Counted from the stretch's first letter, positions 36,239-45,444 are shown. The stretch is 64,000 bases of DNA from Lysobacter enzymogenes (GCF_017355525.1 NZ_CP067395.1:5096501-5160500), one strand, 5' to 3'. The notes: generated by a model from the sequence alone, not told the origin. Translations and numbers: made by a program.

Positions 36239-37861
36239 TCAGGACAGCAGCTTGAACTTGACCACGCCGTCGCGCAGCCCGGCGCTGACGTGGTGCAGTT
36301 CGTCGATGGCCTGGTTGGACTGGCGCAGCGCTTCCACCGTCTGCTGCGCGGCCTCGCTGAGCTGGCTCAGCGCCAGATTGATCTGCTCGGCGCCGGCCGA
36401 CTGCGCCTGCACGCCTTCGTTGACCGCCTCGAAGCGCGGCACCATCGCCTGCACGTTGTCGATCACCTGCGACAGCTGGCCGCCGACCTGCTGCACGTCG
36501 TGGGTTCCGCGCCGCACTTCCTCGGAGAACTTGTCCATGCCCATCACGCCGGCCGAGACCGCCGACTGGATCTCGCGCACCATCTGCTCGATGTCGAGCG
36601 TGGCGACCGCGGTCTGGTCGGCGAGGCGGCGGATCTCGGTGGCGACCACCGAGAAGCCGCGGCCGTATTCGCCGGCCTTTTCCGCTTCGATCGCCGCGTT
36701 GAGCGAAAGCAGGTTGGTCTGGTCGGCGACCTTGGTGATGGTGGTGACGACCTGGCTGATGTTGTTGGCCTTGTCGGCCAGCACCGCGAGCTTGGCGCTG
36801 ATCGCGGCGGTGGCGTCGATCATGCGCCGCATCGAATCCTCCATCTCCGCCAGCCCGGCCTGGCCGCTGCCGGCCAGCGCCGAGGTCTGCTCGGCCGCGG
36901 CCGAGACGGTGTCCATCGTGCGCACCAGTTCCTTGGAGGTGGCGGCGATCTCGCGCGAGGTCGCGCCGATCTCGGTGGTGGTCGCGGCGATCTGCGCGGC
37001 CGAGGCCTGCTGCTCGCGCAAGGTCGCGGTGATTTCGTTGATCGAGGAATTGACCTGGATGCCGGACGACTGGACCTGCCCGACCAACTGCGACAGATCG
37101 TCGGTCATGCGGTCGTAGCCCTGGGCGAGGGTGCCGAACTCGTCGCTGCGCGCCAGCGCCAGGCGCTGGCTGAAATCGCCCTTGGCCATCGTGTCGACCG
37201 CGCGGGTCAGCTTGAGCATCGGCTGGGTGATCGCGCGCAGCAGGAAGAAGCCGACCAGCGCCGACAGCACCATCGCGGTCAGGAACGACAGCGCGATGCC
37301 GGTCTTGGCCGCGGCGATCGCGGTGTCGATGCGCTTGAGCGAATCGGTCGCGTAACCGTGGTTGTTGCCGAGCATCGTCGACAAGGTGGCGTTGTTGCGC
37401 TCGAACACCGGCGCGGCGCGCTCGCGCCAGGCCGCGCCGAGGCCGGGCGCGCGGTCGTGCGCCATCCGCAGCAGCTCGGTCTGCAGCGCGAACGCGGCCT
37501 GCGCCTGGCGCATCATCTCGCCGAACTGGGCGCGGTCGTCGGCGCGGTGGATGGTGCGGTCGTAGGCGGCCGCGGCGGCTTCGAACTCGCCGCGGCGCTT
37601 GACCACCAGCGCTTCCAGGCGGTCGATGTCGTCGTTGGCGGCGGCCATGGTCGTGGCGCGCACGTTGGCGTGGTAGGTCATCCACGTCGATTCCATCTTC
37701 GCCGCGGCGTACATGCCCGGAATCGAGTCGTCGCGCAGCGCGGCTTCTTCGGCTTCGATGTGCAGCAAGCGCTGCCAGGCGATGCCGCCCATCAGGGCGA
37801 GCACGCCGAAGGTCACGGCGAGGCTCAGCAGAATCCGCTGGCGAATGGTGATGTTGATCAT
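36239..37861 (-). CDS. wspA: Methyl-accepting chemoreceptor (WspA type), first gene of the Wsp-type operon
   Basis: The 540-residue inner-membrane receptor has TM1 at ~7-29 ([20 protein letters not shown]), a four-helix-bundle-like periplasmic domain to ~185 and TM2 ([20 protein letters not shown]). A HAMP domain ([20 protein letters not shown]) and a cytoplasmic MA domain follow, with the hairpin tip [20 protein letters not shown]. WspA in Pseudomonas senses surface contact or envelope stress. The ATG at 37861 gives a positively charged start and a clean TM1. The ~490 bp upstream hold the operon promoter. Confidence 0.93.
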   Translation of the reverse strand: MINITIRQRILLSLAVTFGVLALMGGIAWQRLLHIEAEEAALRDDSIPGMYAAAKMESTWMTYHANVRATTMAAANDDIDRLEALVVKRRGEFEAAAAAYDRTIHRADDRAQFGEMMRQAQAAFALQTELLRMAHDRAPGLGAAWRERAAPVFERNNATLSTMLGNNHGYATDSLKRIDTAIAAAKTGIALSFLTAMVLSALVGFFLLRAITQPMLKLTRAVDTMAKGDFSQRLALARSDEFGTLAQGYDRMTDDLSQLVGQVQSSGIQVNSSINEITATLREQQASAAQIAATTTEIGATSREIAATSKELVRTMDTVSAAAEQTSALAGSGQAGLAEMEDSMRRMIDATAAISAKLAVLADKANNISQVVTTITKVADQTNLLSLNAAIEAEKAGEYGRGFSVVATEIRRLADQTAVATLDIEQMVREIQSAVSAGVMGMDKFSEEVRRGTHDVQQVGGQLSQVIDNVQAMVPRFEAVNEGVQAQSAGAEQINLALSQLSEAAQQTVEALRQSNQAIDELHHVSAGLRDGVVKFKLLS

Positions 37862-38351
37862 GATCGGTTCCGTGCGGAGGCCGTCGGGGTCGCTGGCGTG
37901 GGTCGGCGCGATGTCGCGGCGCGGCGGGGGGAGGGTGGGAGCGCCGCCGCGGACGGCGCCCGCGCCGGGCATCGTGGGCGCCTGGGGCGGTGCCGGCTCC
38001 CCGGTACCGGTCGCGTCGGCTTCGCTACCGCCACGTTCGATCCACGTCCAGAGAGTGGTTATAGGTGTAGTTGCAGCATATGGAAAAGGTTGAAAACTCA
38101 CAATTGTTGCTAAAGCAATGCGCGCCGCAAGGCGGATCGGGCGGCCCGGCCCGGGGCTGTCGGGCGAAGCCGGGCGGCCATCGCGCGGCCAGCCGGTGCC
38201 GGTGCACGGCCGTGGTCGCGCGAAAGCGTGATATGAACGCTTGCGGCTGCGGTGGTTTGCCGCACCCGCCGGGACGGCCGCCGCGAGCCCGCCGCCTTGC
38301 CGGCTTCGGTATACAAAAACGCGCACACTACGCCGCACCCAGGAGCCGCCC
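37862..38351. other. 490-bp divergent region holding the Wsp-type operon promoter
   Basis: It separates the receptor gene (minus) from a VOC-protein gene (plus). A markedly AT-richer patch at about 38053-38117 (GGTTATAGGTGTAGTTGCAG then ATATGGAAAAGG and CACAATTGTTGC) stands out in this GC-rich genome and is the likeliest promoter or regulator site. No gene is called; in-frame extensions of both flanking genes into this gap have no ribosome sites. Confidence 0.5.
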
Positions 38352-38711
38352 ATGCCCCAGACCGTCATCCCGCAACTGCGCATCCTGCGCGCCGACCGCA
38401 GCCTGCCGTTCTACGTCGACGGGTTGGGCTTCGCCGTCGACTGGGAACATCGGTTCGAACCGGGCTTCCCGCTGTTCGTGCAGATCACCCGCGAAGGCCA
38501 GACCCTGTTCCTGACCGAGCACGTCGACGATTGCGAAGTCGGCGGCGCGGTCTACCTGATGGTGCCCGACGTGGACGAATGCCACCGCCGCTTCCTCGCC
38601 AACGGCGTGACCGCGGACGAACCGCCGCAGGACACGCCGTGGGACACCCGCGAGATGCTGATCAAGGACCCGGACGGCAACCGCCTGCGCTTCGCCGCCG
38701 ATCGCGGCTGA
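38352..38711 (+). CDS. VOC-superfamily protein (glyoxalase/bleomycin-resistance fold)
   Basis: The 119-residue protein has the paired beta-alpha-beta-beta-beta modules of the vicinal-oxygen-chelate fold: [20 protein letters not shown], then [39 protein letters not shown] and [13 protein letters not shown]. The last motif (DPDGN-x-L-x-F) is typical. Residue spacing resembles bleomycin-binding proteins, but substrate and metal use are unknown. AGGAG precedes the ATG at good spacing. Its stop lies 5 bp from the convergent gene's stop. Confidence 0.9.
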   Translation: MPQTVIPQLRILRADRSLPFYVDGLGFAVDWEHRFEPGFPLFVQITREGQTLFLTEHVDDCEVGGAVYLMVPDVDECHRRFLANGVTADEPPQDTPWDTREMLIKDPDGNRLRFAADRG

Positions 38712-38716
38712 AGGCT

Positions 38717-39643
38717 TCAGCCGGCGGCGTCGGCCGGCGGCGGGTGGTCGACCATCGAGCGGATTTCGCCGCGCCGCCACTGCTCCAGCCGCTGCGCGTA
38801 GCGCGGCGCGATCCGCTCGTAGTTGTCCCAGCGGTCCTCGGTCATGGCTTCGCCGGGCTTGCGCCAGTCGTTGGCTTCGCCGAACACGTCCTGCACGTCG
38901 GGCAGCGCGGCGGCGCTTTCCGGCTTCATCAGGCGCTTGCTGTAGGCGTGGCAGAACGCGGCGTGTTCGGGCCGCACGTCGTTCTCCCAGAACAGCCCAT
39001 CGAGCGGGCCGGCCAGGAACGCCAGCGGCGTGGTCCGACGCTCGCGCAGGGCGGCGATCGCATCCGCGCCGAGGCGGTCGTCGCGCAGCACGCCGTTGAG
39101 CGCGCACCACGCGGCGAAGAACGCGTCTTCGACGCAATGCGCGGGATCGGTGCCGGGATAGAGCGTGGCGTAGTCGGATTCCTCGGCCACGGCCAGCAGC
39201 AGATGCAGCGGCCGGTCGTCGTCCTCGTCGAGCGTGGCCTTGGCCCGCAGGCCGTCGCGCGGCGGCGGCAGGGCGTAGCGGATTTCCTCCAGGCCGCCTT
39301 CGACCCGGCGACGGAAGCGCGCCGACAGCGCGGCGTCGTCCATCGACCAGTCGAAGCCCGGCGGCAAGGCGCCGGCGTAGTTCGGATACACGAAGGCGTG
39401 CGAGACCCAGGTGACCCAGGTGCGCCCGTCCTTGCGCGGCGGAAAATGCGCGCGGCTGGTCAGGTTCATGCTCGCGCCGACTTCGATGCCGAGCTTGCGG
39501 CTGCCGAGGTGGACGCTGTTGCCCGGCGTCGCGGTCTTGAACGGTTTTTTGCCCAGCGCCTGGGCGAGGGCGACGGCGGCGGGGTCGTCGATGCGCTTGC
39601 CGAGCGCGTCGAGCAGCAGGTCGGTGAGGTCCGTGGCGGTCAT
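38717..39643 (-). CDS. Hypothetical 308-residue protein
   Basis: Not recognised. It has no signal peptide or membrane helix. The N-terminal ~110 residues (DDPAAVALAQALGKKPFKTA; VHLGSRKLGIEVGASMNLTS; RTWVTWVSHAFVYPNYAG) look like a compact alpha/beta domain. The middle has an acidic patch (LDEDDDRPLH), and the C-terminal third is helical and aromatic-rich (VFGEANDWRKPGEAMTEDRW; DNYERIAPRYAQRLEQWRRG). A polymorphic-toxin immunity-type role is conceivable from composition but unsupported. Convergent with the VOC gene, divergent from the next VOC gene. Confidence 0.75.
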   Translation of the reverse strand: MTATDLTDLLLDALGKRIDDPAAVALAQALGKKPFKTATPGNSVHLGSRKLGIEVGASMNLTSRAHFPPRKDGRTWVTWVSHAFVYPNYAGALPPGFDWSMDDAALSARFRRRVEGGLEEIRYALPPPRDGLRAKATLDEDDDRPLHLLLAVAEESDYATLYPGTDPAHCVEDAFFAAWCALNGVLRDDRLGADAIAALRERRTTPLAFLAGPLDGLFWENDVRPEHAAFCHAYSKRLMKPESAAALPDVQDVFGEANDWRKPGEAMTEDRWDNYERIAPRYAQRLEQWRRGEIRSMVDHPPPADAAG

Positions 39644-39824
39644 GAGGGCCGATCCTTGAGCGGGCGATCATCATATCGGCGCAGGCGGCGCTCGCGACGA
39701 CGGCGGCGCATTGATCGGCGCCGCGCGGCGATGCATCCTCGGGCGCGAATCGCACCGATTCGATTCGAAGCCGCCGCGCACGCGCGGCCCGCGCCAGCGC
39801 AACGCGCACCCGCCACGGACCGCC

Positions 39825-40205
39825 ATGAACCTCAACGTCGTCGAACTCAAAGCCTTCGTCCCCGCGCGCGATTTCGAGCGCTCCAAGGCGTTCTATCTGG
39901 CCCTGGGCTTCGAGGTGCCGTGGTCGTCGAACGATCTGGCCTATGTCCGCTACGGGCCGGTGGCGTTCTTGCTGCAGCGTTTCTACGTGCCCGAGCACGC
40001 CGGCAACTTCGTTATGCACCTGTTGGTCGAGAACGCCGACGACTGGCATGCGCAGGTCGTGGCCGCCGACGCCGCCGGCGCTTTCGGCGCGCGCATCGAC
40101 GCGCCGCAGGACCGGCCGTGGGCGATCCGCGATTTCACCGTGACCGATCCGTCCGGCGTGCTGTGGCGCATCGGCCACAACCTGCCGCGCGCGGCGGACG
40201 GCTGA
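39825..40205 (+). CDS. VOC-superfamily protein (glyoxalase-like)
   Basis: The 126-residue protein has a VOC fold: VVELKAFVPARDFERSKAFY, LGFEVPWSSNDLAYVRYG, then NFVMHLLVENADDWHAQVVA and DFTVTDPSGVLWRIGHN. It is a distinct relative of the protein at 38352, not a duplicate. Catalytic metal residues are not obvious beyond His (MHLLV) and the terminal acidic region. Function unknown. No strong ribosome site; the ATG was chosen by fold length. Confidence 0.88.
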   Translation: MNLNVVELKAFVPARDFERSKAFYLALGFEVPWSSNDLAYVRYGPVAFLLQRFYVPEHAGNFVMHLLVENADDWHAQVVAADAAGAFGARIDAPQDRPWAIRDFTVTDPSGVLWRIGHNLPRAADG

Positions 40206-40356
40206 GCGGCGGCGCGTCGCGGTCGCGCCATCGCCGGCCTGAAGCCGCGGCAGTCCGTTTGAACGCCAACCAACCGCGCGGCTGGCGACTACTCGTCCGG
40301 ACGCCGCGCTTGTGCGCAAACTCTGCGCCGTTCGCCTCACTCAAGGACGGCAACGG

Positions 40357-41016
40357 ATGCAGGAGCAATGGACGCCGGCGTCGTCGGGACGCGGACGACG
40401 CGATGCGCCGCGCACGAGCGGCTTCGATTCGGCGCTGGCCTGGGCGGTGGTGGTGGCCGCGCACGCCGCGCTGTTGTGGCTGGCGAGCAAAGCCTTGATG
40501 CCGCAGCGTCCGCCCGCGGCCGGCGACCAGTTGACCTTGGTCTGGCTGCCGCCGCCGCCCGCGGCCGAACCTCCCGCCGCGGTCGCCGCGTCTTCGCCGC
40601 GCGCGCACTCCGCCGCGCCGCCGCGTTCGCCTCCGCCTCGCGCGGTTGCCGCCGCCGAACCCGACAGCGGCCTGACCGCGGTCGAAATCGCGCCCGTAGC
40701 CGCGGTGCCCGCCGTGGCCGCCGAAACGTCCGCCGAACCCGCCGTTGCGCCTTCGCGCACGCCGTGGGACCCACCGCCGCCGTCGCCCAAACCCTTCGCC
40801 AGCCGTCCGCCGCCGTTGCCGGGACAGGGCGCGCAACGCTTCCGCATGCGCCCGCCGCGTTCGATCGCCGCCGCGGTCGAAGGCGTCGGCCGCCTGTTCG
40901 GCGGCGGCGGGCCCAGCGACTGCGACGAGACGCGCAAGAACATCCGCGACCTCGCCGTGCTCGGCGCCGAAGCGGTCGCGCAGGAAGTGGAGGAGGAGCG
41001 GCGCAACTGCCGCTGA
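40357..41016 (+). CDS. TonB-like proline-rich membrane-anchored protein lacking a TonB C-terminal domain
   Basis: The 219-residue protein has a basic cytoplasmic start, one membrane helix (ALAWAVVVAAHAALLWLASK, residues ~27-46) and a long Pro/Ala-rich periplasmic stretch (~55-170; PPPPAAEPPAAVAA). It closes with a short tail (MRPPRSIAAAVEGVGRLFGG) and a charged end with two cysteines (SDCDETRKNIRDL ... ERRNC). The layout copies TonB/TolA-like proteins, but the C-terminal receptor-binding domain is absent. The final Cys pair could form a disulfide. AAGGA precedes the ATG. The family is not recognised. Confidence 0.78.
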   Translation: MQEQWTPASSGRGRRDAPRTSGFDSALAWAVVVAAHAALLWLASKALMPQRPPAAGDQLTLVWLPPPPAAEPPAAVAASSPRAHSAAPPRSPPPRAVAAAEPDSGLTAVEIAPVAAVPAVAAETSAEPAVAPSRTPWDPPPPSPKPFASRPPPLPGQGAQRFRMRPPRSIAAAVEGVGRLFGGGGPSDCDETRKNIRDLAVLGAEAVAQEVEEERRNCR

Positions 41017-41246
41017 CGCGCGCCGCCGGCGCGCGCGTGCCGGCGTGCTCGCGCGCCGCCTGAACCAGTCAGCCTGGCGCGCGCCGATGTAAAAAAATCA
41101 TTCGCGCGAACGCCGCATCGACGCTTGCACGGCGGCCGGGTTAGACTGCGCGCCCGGTCGCAAGGCGGACCGTCGCGCAACGTTGAAGCAGCTTCGATCA
41201 CGAAGTCCGCCGCACGCTCCGCGCCCGCCGCGCCGGCCACGCTACG

Positions 41247-41269
41247 GCGGCCGCGAGGCCGCTGTTTTT
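41247..41269 (+). terminator. Terminator-like hairpin in the rimB-like gene leader
   Basis: A GCGGCC/GGCCGC stem with a 4-nt loop is followed by TGTTTTTC, 72 bp before the rimB-like ATG and 231 bp after the TonB-like gene. It may end read-through from upstream or attenuate the downstream pair. Nothing else is seen in 41017-41340 except a short A-rich patch near 41088. Confidence 0.5.
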
Positions 41270-41340
41270 CGTTGCACCGTTCGCCCCGTCGCTTCAGTCG
41301 CCCCCGATCCCTTTACAGCATTCGCCACAACGGAGGTGCG

Positions 41341-41835
41341 ATGTCTTCCCCGATCCTCCATAGCACGCTCCCGCCGCGCGCGGCCGCGCAAGCGCCGATC
41401 GTCCTGGGCTGGCGCGAACTGGTGACGCTGCCGTCGCTCGGCATCGCCGCGATGCGCGCCAAGATCGACACCGGCGCGCGCAGTTCGGCGCTGCACGTGG
41501 ACGCGCAATGGCGCCTGGTCGAAGCCGGCGCGCCGTGGGTCGGCTTCCGCCTGCGTCCGGGCGCGCTCGGCGCCGGCGAAATCGAGGCGCTCGCGCCGGT
41601 GTTCGACGAGCGCGAAGTCACCGACTCCGGCGGCCATCGCACCCGCCGCGTGTTCATCCGCACCGTGCTGAGTCTGGCCGGCAGCGAATGCGAAATTGAC
41701 ATAAACCTGGCGGATCGTCGCGGCATGCGCTTCCCGATGCTGCTGGGCCGCACCGCGCTCGCCCGCGCATTCACCGTCGACCCCGCGCGCTCGTTCCTGC
41801 ATGGGCGCGCGCGGCGGCGTCCGCCGCGCGCCTGA
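41341..41835 (+). CDS. rimB: RimB-like putative retropepsin-fold protease (ATP-dependent zinc protease family)
   Basis: The 164-residue protein belongs to the small family fused or adjacent to Rim[21 protein letters not shown], the aspartyl-protease-like [12 protein letters not shown], then a beta-rich middle and [15 protein letters not shown]. In Pseudomonas RimB works with RimK in controlling ribosomal protein S6 glutamation. Catalysis probably depends on the Asp of DTGA; the zinc label is historical. GGAGGTG sits directly before the ATG. rimK follows after 88 bp on the same strand, so the two act together. Confidence 0.85.
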   Translation: MSSPILHSTLPPRAAAQAPIVLGWRELVTLPSLGIAAMRAKIDTGARSSALHVDAQWRLVEAGAPWVGFRLRPGALGAGEIEALAPVFDEREVTDSGGHRTRRVFIRTVLSLAGSECEIDINLADRRGMRFPMLLGRTALARAFTVDPARSFLHGRARRRPPRA

Positions 41836-41923
41836 CTTGCGCGGCCGGCGCTTGAAGCCGTACGCACACGCCCCATCTCCGCCTCATCCCGTCCGTCCTT
41901 CCCACCTTCCAGCCGATCCCGCC

Positions 41924-42832
41924 ATGAAGCTCGCGATCCTGTCGCGCAACACCAAGCTCTATTCGACGCGCCGGCTGGTCGAAGCCGCCCGCCACCGCGG
42001 CCACAGCGTGCGCGTGCTCGACCCGCTGCGCTGCTACATGCGCATCGCCTCCGACGGCTTCCAGATGCACTACAAGGGCCGCGAGATCGCCGACTACCAC
42101 GCGGTGATCCCGCGCATCGGCGCCTCGGTCACCCGCTACGGCTCGGCGGTGCTGCGCCAGTTCGAGCTGATGGACAGCTACACCCCGAACACCTCCGACG
42201 CGATCCTGCGCGCGCGCGACAAGCTGCGCAGCCACCAGCTGCTGGCCGCGCAAGGCATCGGCCTACCGGCGACGGTGTTCGGCGACAATCCCGACGACAC
42301 CGCCGACCTGCTGTCGATGCTCGGCCCGCCGCCGCACGTCATCAAGCTCAACGAAGGCACCCAGGGCGCCGGGGTCATGCTGACCGAGAAGCTGTCGGCG
42401 TCGAAGGGCGTGATCGAGGCGCTGCGCGGGCTGTACGCGAATTTCCTGGTGCAGGAGTTCGTCGCCGAGGCCAAGGGCGCGGACCTGCGCTGCTTCGTGG
42501 TCGGCGGCAAGGTGGTCGCGGCGATGAAGCGGCAGGCGCCGAAGGGCGACTTCCGCTCCAACCTGCACCGCGGCGGCACCGCCAAGGGCGTGCGCGCCAG
42601 CGCCGCCGAGCAGGAGGTCGCGGTGCGCGCGGCCCAGGTCCTGGGCCTGGGCGTGGCCGGCGTCGACCTGATCCGCTCGGCCCGCGGGCCGCTGGTCCTG
42701 GAGGTCAACGCCTCGCCGGGCCTGGAGGGCATCGAGGAGGCCAGCGGGGTCGACGTGGCGGTCGAAATCGTCGACTACGTGGCCGGCCGGGTGCGGGAAA
42801 AACCGGCGCGTCGGCTGGTCGCGAGACGCTGA
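41924..42832 (+). CDS. rimK: RimK ribosomal protein S6 glutamate ligase
   Basis: The 302-residue ATP-grasp ligase adds glutamates to the C-terminus of ribosomal protein S6. The N-terminal domain opens [20 protein letters not shown]. Family motifs are [33 protein letters not shown] (the nucleotide loop), [31 protein letters not shown] and [15 protein letters not shown] (metal-binding Glu/Asn). The length is typical. Follows rimB. Cyclic di-GMP is known to act on RimK in Pseudomonas, an interesting link with the Wsp-type operon here, but no direct evidence of it exists in this sequence. Confidence 0.96.
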   Translation: MKLAILSRNTKLYSTRRLVEAARHRGHSVRVLDPLRCYMRIASDGFQMHYKGREIADYHAVIPRIGASVTRYGSAVLRQFELMDSYTPNTSDAILRARDKLRSHQLLAAQGIGLPATVFGDNPDDTADLLSMLGPPPHVIKLNEGTQGAGVMLTEKLSASKGVIEALRGLYANFLVQEFVAEAKGADLRCFVVGGKVVAAMKRQAPKGDFRSNLHRGGTAKGVRASAAEQEVAVRAAQVLGLGVAGVDLIRSARGPLVLEVNASPGLEGIEEASGVDVAVEIVDYVAGRVREKPARRLVARR

Positions 42833-42972
42833 ACGGGCCCTGCGGACCGGGGCCGGCTTGCCCGATCCCCGGCAAATGGCAAGCCGCGCAGGTCATCTGT
42901 CGGCGACCCGCCGAACGGCAGGTCCCCGGCGCGGAAGGGCCGGGCCGGGACGACTCCAATTTCAGGTTGCTG

Positions 42973-43011
42973 TTAACTTATCTTTAACACGACTTTTAAC
43001 GACGGTTTAAT
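42973..43011 (+). promoter_or_regulatory. Four direct TTAAY repeats, 11-12 bp apart (OmpR/PhoP-type operator)
   Basis: TTAAC occurs at 42973, 42984 and 42996, and TTAAT at 43007, spaced 11, 12 and 11 bp, so all lie on one face of the helix. This is the geometry bound by OmpR/PhoB-family regulators. The next genes encode such a regulator and its kinase, so autoregulation is likely. The site is the AT-richest patch of this gap. Confidence 0.6.
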
Positions 43012-43162
43012 CGAAATCCGCGTAGCGTTGGCGCACCGAAGCACTGTCGATCCCCCAATCACGCTCCTCGTCAGACGTCATCTGGGCGAACGCAGGTTAC
43101 GGTAATCGGGGCAACACCTTTTGGCCCAGGCGCGGTGGCCCCGCGTCTGGGCCTTTGTTTTT
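43012..43162 (+). ncRNA. Candidate short terminated transcript or leader RNA
   Basis: Directly after the TTAAY repeats lies ~110 bp with no ribosome site or plausible frame, ending in a strong terminator (stem 43123-43153, T tract to 43162). The terminator is more than 200 bp before the response-regulator gene and nearly 300 bp after rimK, so it ends something other than a coding transcript: a small RNA, or a premature leader of the two-component operon. Start point unknown. Confidence 0.4.
43123..43162 (+). terminator. Intrinsic terminator in the rimK/response-regulator gap
   Basis: The 13-bp stem (GGCCCAGGCGCGG/CCGCGTCTGGGCC, one mismatch) is followed by TTTGTTTTT. It has no T tract on the other strand, so it acts on plus-strand RNA only. 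Confidence 0.85.
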
Positions 43163-43373
43163 CCGGGTTTCCGGCGCAACCGCGGGCGCGTGACTTCTGG
43201 CCCATTCGCCGCCGGCCCGCGATGCCGCCTGCTTGCGGGCGGGGGCGTTTCCCGTTCATTTTACAAACGCTCTGGCAGAATCCTCCGCCTGCCGTCGCCG
43301 CTTCGCGTGCGACGCCTCAGGAACCCAGGCATGCGGCCGATGGTCGTACCGCCAACCCCACTGGGACGAGCCC

Positions 43374-44054
43374 ATGCGCATCCTCGTAATCGAAGACAAC
43401 CAAGACATCGCCGCCAACCTCGGCGATTTTCTCGAAGACCGCGGCCACACCGTCGATTTCGCCGCCGACGGCATCACCGGCCTGCACCTGGCGGTGGTGC
43501 ACGACTTCGACGCCATCGTGCTCGACCTCAATCTGCCGGGCATCGACGGCCTGGAGGTCTGCCGCAAGCTGCGCAACGAAGCGCGCAAGCAGACGCCGGT
43601 GCTGATGCTCACCGCGCGCGACAGCCTCGACAACAAGCTCGCCGGCTTCGATTCCGGCGCCGACGATTACCTGATCAAGCCGTTCGCCCTGCAGGAAGTC
43701 GAAGTGCGCCTCAACGCGCTGTCGCGGCGCGGCCGCGGCGTGCAGACGCGGGTGCTCAACGCGGCCGATCTGGAATACAACCTCGACACGCTGGAAGTGC
43801 GCCGCCAGGGCAAGCTGCTGCAGCTCAACCCGACCGCGCTGAAGATCCTGCAGGCATTGATGGAAGCCTCGCCGGCGGTGGTGACCCGGCAGGAGCTGGA
43901 GACCCGGGTGTGGGGCGAGGAGCTGCCGGATTCCGACAGCCTGCGCGTGCACATCCACGGCCTGCGCGCGGTGGTCGACAAGCCGTTCGACACGCCGCTG
44001 ATCCAGACCCGCCACGGTATCGGCTACCGCATCGCGGCCCCCGAAAACGGCTGA
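43374..44054 (+). CDS. OmpR/PhoP-family response regulator
   Basis: The 226-residue DNA-binding regulator has a receiver domain (VIEDNQDIAANLG; phospho-acceptor Asp51 in IVLDLNLPGIDG; LTARDSLDNKLAGFDSGADD; YLIKPF) and a C-terminal winged helix (LQLNPTALKILQALMEASPA; DSDSLRVHIHGLRAVVDKPF; IQTRHGIGYRI). It is most like PhoP-type regulators by eye, but which named system it is cannot be settled. The chosen ATG gives the canonical MRILVIEDN start. The partner kinase starts 3 bp after the stop. TTAAY repeats lie ~360 bp upstream. Confidence 0.93.
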   Translation: MRILVIEDNQDIAANLGDFLEDRGHTVDFAADGITGLHLAVVHDFDAIVLDLNLPGIDGLEVCRKLRNEARKQTPVLMLTARDSLDNKLAGFDSGADDYLIKPFALQEVEVRLNALSRRGRGVQTRVLNAADLEYNLDTLEVRRQGKLLQLNPTALKILQALMEASPAVVTRQELETRVWGEELPDSDSLRVHIHGLRAVVDKPFDTPLIQTRHGIGYRIAAPENG

Positions 44055-44057
44055 CGC

Positions 44058-45404
44058 GTGGCCTCGTCCGACCCTTCCGCAGCGCGGCTGAAAAAACGCA
44101 AGCGCTTTCGGCGGCGCTTGCGCAGCCGCATCATCCTGTCGTTCGTGCTGCTCGGGTTCGGGCTGACCACGATGTTCGCCTTCGCCACCAACTGGACCCG
44201 CACGCGGGTCGAAAACCAGTTGGTGGAGGACGCGATCAACCGCAACATCGAAAAAGCCGCGCAGCAATTCGAGCTGGATCCGAAGAACCCGCAGTTCGGC
44301 TTCGACCAGGTGCGCGCGTTCGTGTACACGCCGGACAAGTTCGAATCGGTGCGGATCAACCGGCCGGAGTGGTACGAGCTCAAGGACGGCATCGTCGGCA
44401 TGAACGGCATCGGCGAGGACGGCCGGCCGTTCGCCTATAAATTGGCGGTGCGCAAGACGCCGCAGGCCTGGTTCTTCCTGGCCTACGACATGACCTCCTC
44501 GGCGCGCAGCGAGGCCCAGTTCAACCGCGCGCTGTATCTGTCGGTGCTGGTGTTCACCCTGTTCTCGCTGCTGGTGGGGCTGTGGGCGGCGTCGCGGGTG
44601 ATGAGCCCGGTGTCGGAACTGGCGCTGCGGATCAAGCGCTCCGGCCGCACCGCCCAGTCCGAGGCGCTGGCCGCGCATTTTCCCGACGACGAAGTCGGCC
44701 AGCTGGCCGAGGCGCTCGACGATTACGCCACCCGCCTGACCAACGTGGTCCAGCGCGACCGCGAGTTCAACGCCGACGTCAGCCACGAGCTGCGCACGCC
44801 GCTGGCGGTGATCAAGGGCGCGGTCGAGCTGTTGCTGTCGCGGCCGGACATCGAGGACAAGACTCGCAACCGATTGTTGCGGATCCAGCGCGCCGAGCAG
44901 CAGTGCACCGACCTGATCAGCGCGCTGCTGCTGCTCTCGCGCAACGAGCGCGGGCACGGCTCGACCGACATCGGGCGCTTGTCGGACCAGCTGCTCGACG
45001 CGCACCGCGCGCAGTTGGGCAGCAAGAACCTGGCGCTGAGCGTGGAAGGCGAGCGCGGGCTCAACGTGGACGCGCCGGAAGCGGCGGTGGCGGTGGCGCT
45101 CGGCAATCTGATCGGCAACGCGGTCAAGTACACCACCGAGGGCGGCGTGGTCGTGCGGCTGCTGGCGAACTCGGTCGAGGTGATCGATTCCGGCCCCGGC
45201 CTCAGCGCGGAGGACGCGGCCAAGCTGTTCGAACGCGGCTACCGCGGCACCCATGCCGGGCATTCGCAAGGCGGCGGCATCGGCCTGTCGATCGTGCGGC
45301 GGCTGTGCGATCTGTACGGCTGGGACGTGCGGGTCAAGCCCGGCGAAGTGCGCGGGGTGGTGGCGACGCTGACGTTCCAGCGCAGTCCGGCCGCGGCCGG
45401 CTGA
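44058..45404 (+). CDS. Sensor histidine kinase partner of the response regulator
   Basis: The 448-residue inner-membrane kinase starts at GTG. A very basic N-terminus (LKKRKRFRRRLRSR) leads into TM1 (IILSFVLLGFGLTTMFAFAT), a ~110-residue periplasmic sensor, TM2 (ALYLSVLVFTLFSLLVGLWA) and HAMP. The HisKA segment has His243 in DVSHELRTPLAV. The ATPase domain has the N box ALGNLIGNAVKYTTEGG, G1 VIDSGPGLS and G2 GGGIGLSIVRRL. The kinase core and length resemble PhoQ-type sensors; the signal is unknown. The gene is 3 bp downstream of the regulator, surely one operon. Confidence 0.92.
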   Translation: MASSDPSAARLKKRKRFRRRLRSRIILSFVLLGFGLTTMFAFATNWTRTRVENQLVEDAINRNIEKAAQQFELDPKNPQFGFDQVRAFVYTPDKFESVRINRPEWYELKDGIVGMNGIGEDGRPFAYKLAVRKTPQAWFFLAYDMTSSARSEAQFNRALYLSVLVFTLFSLLVGLWAASRVMSPVSELALRIKRSGRTAQSEALAAHFPDDEVGQLAEALDDYATRLTNVVQRDREFNADVSHELRTPLAVIKGAVELLLSRPDIEDKTRNRLLRIQRAEQQCTDLISALLLLSRNERGHGSTDIGRLSDQLLDAHRAQLGSKNLALSVEGERGLNVDAPEAAVAVALGNLIGNAVKYTTEGGVVVRLLANSVEVIDSGPGLSAEDAAKLFERGYRGTHAGHSQGGGIGLSIVRRLCDLYGWDVRVKPGEVRGVVATLTFQRSPAAAG

Positions 45405-45444
45405 GGCCGGCTGAGGCCGTCGCGGCCGCGCCGCGCGTCGCGGC

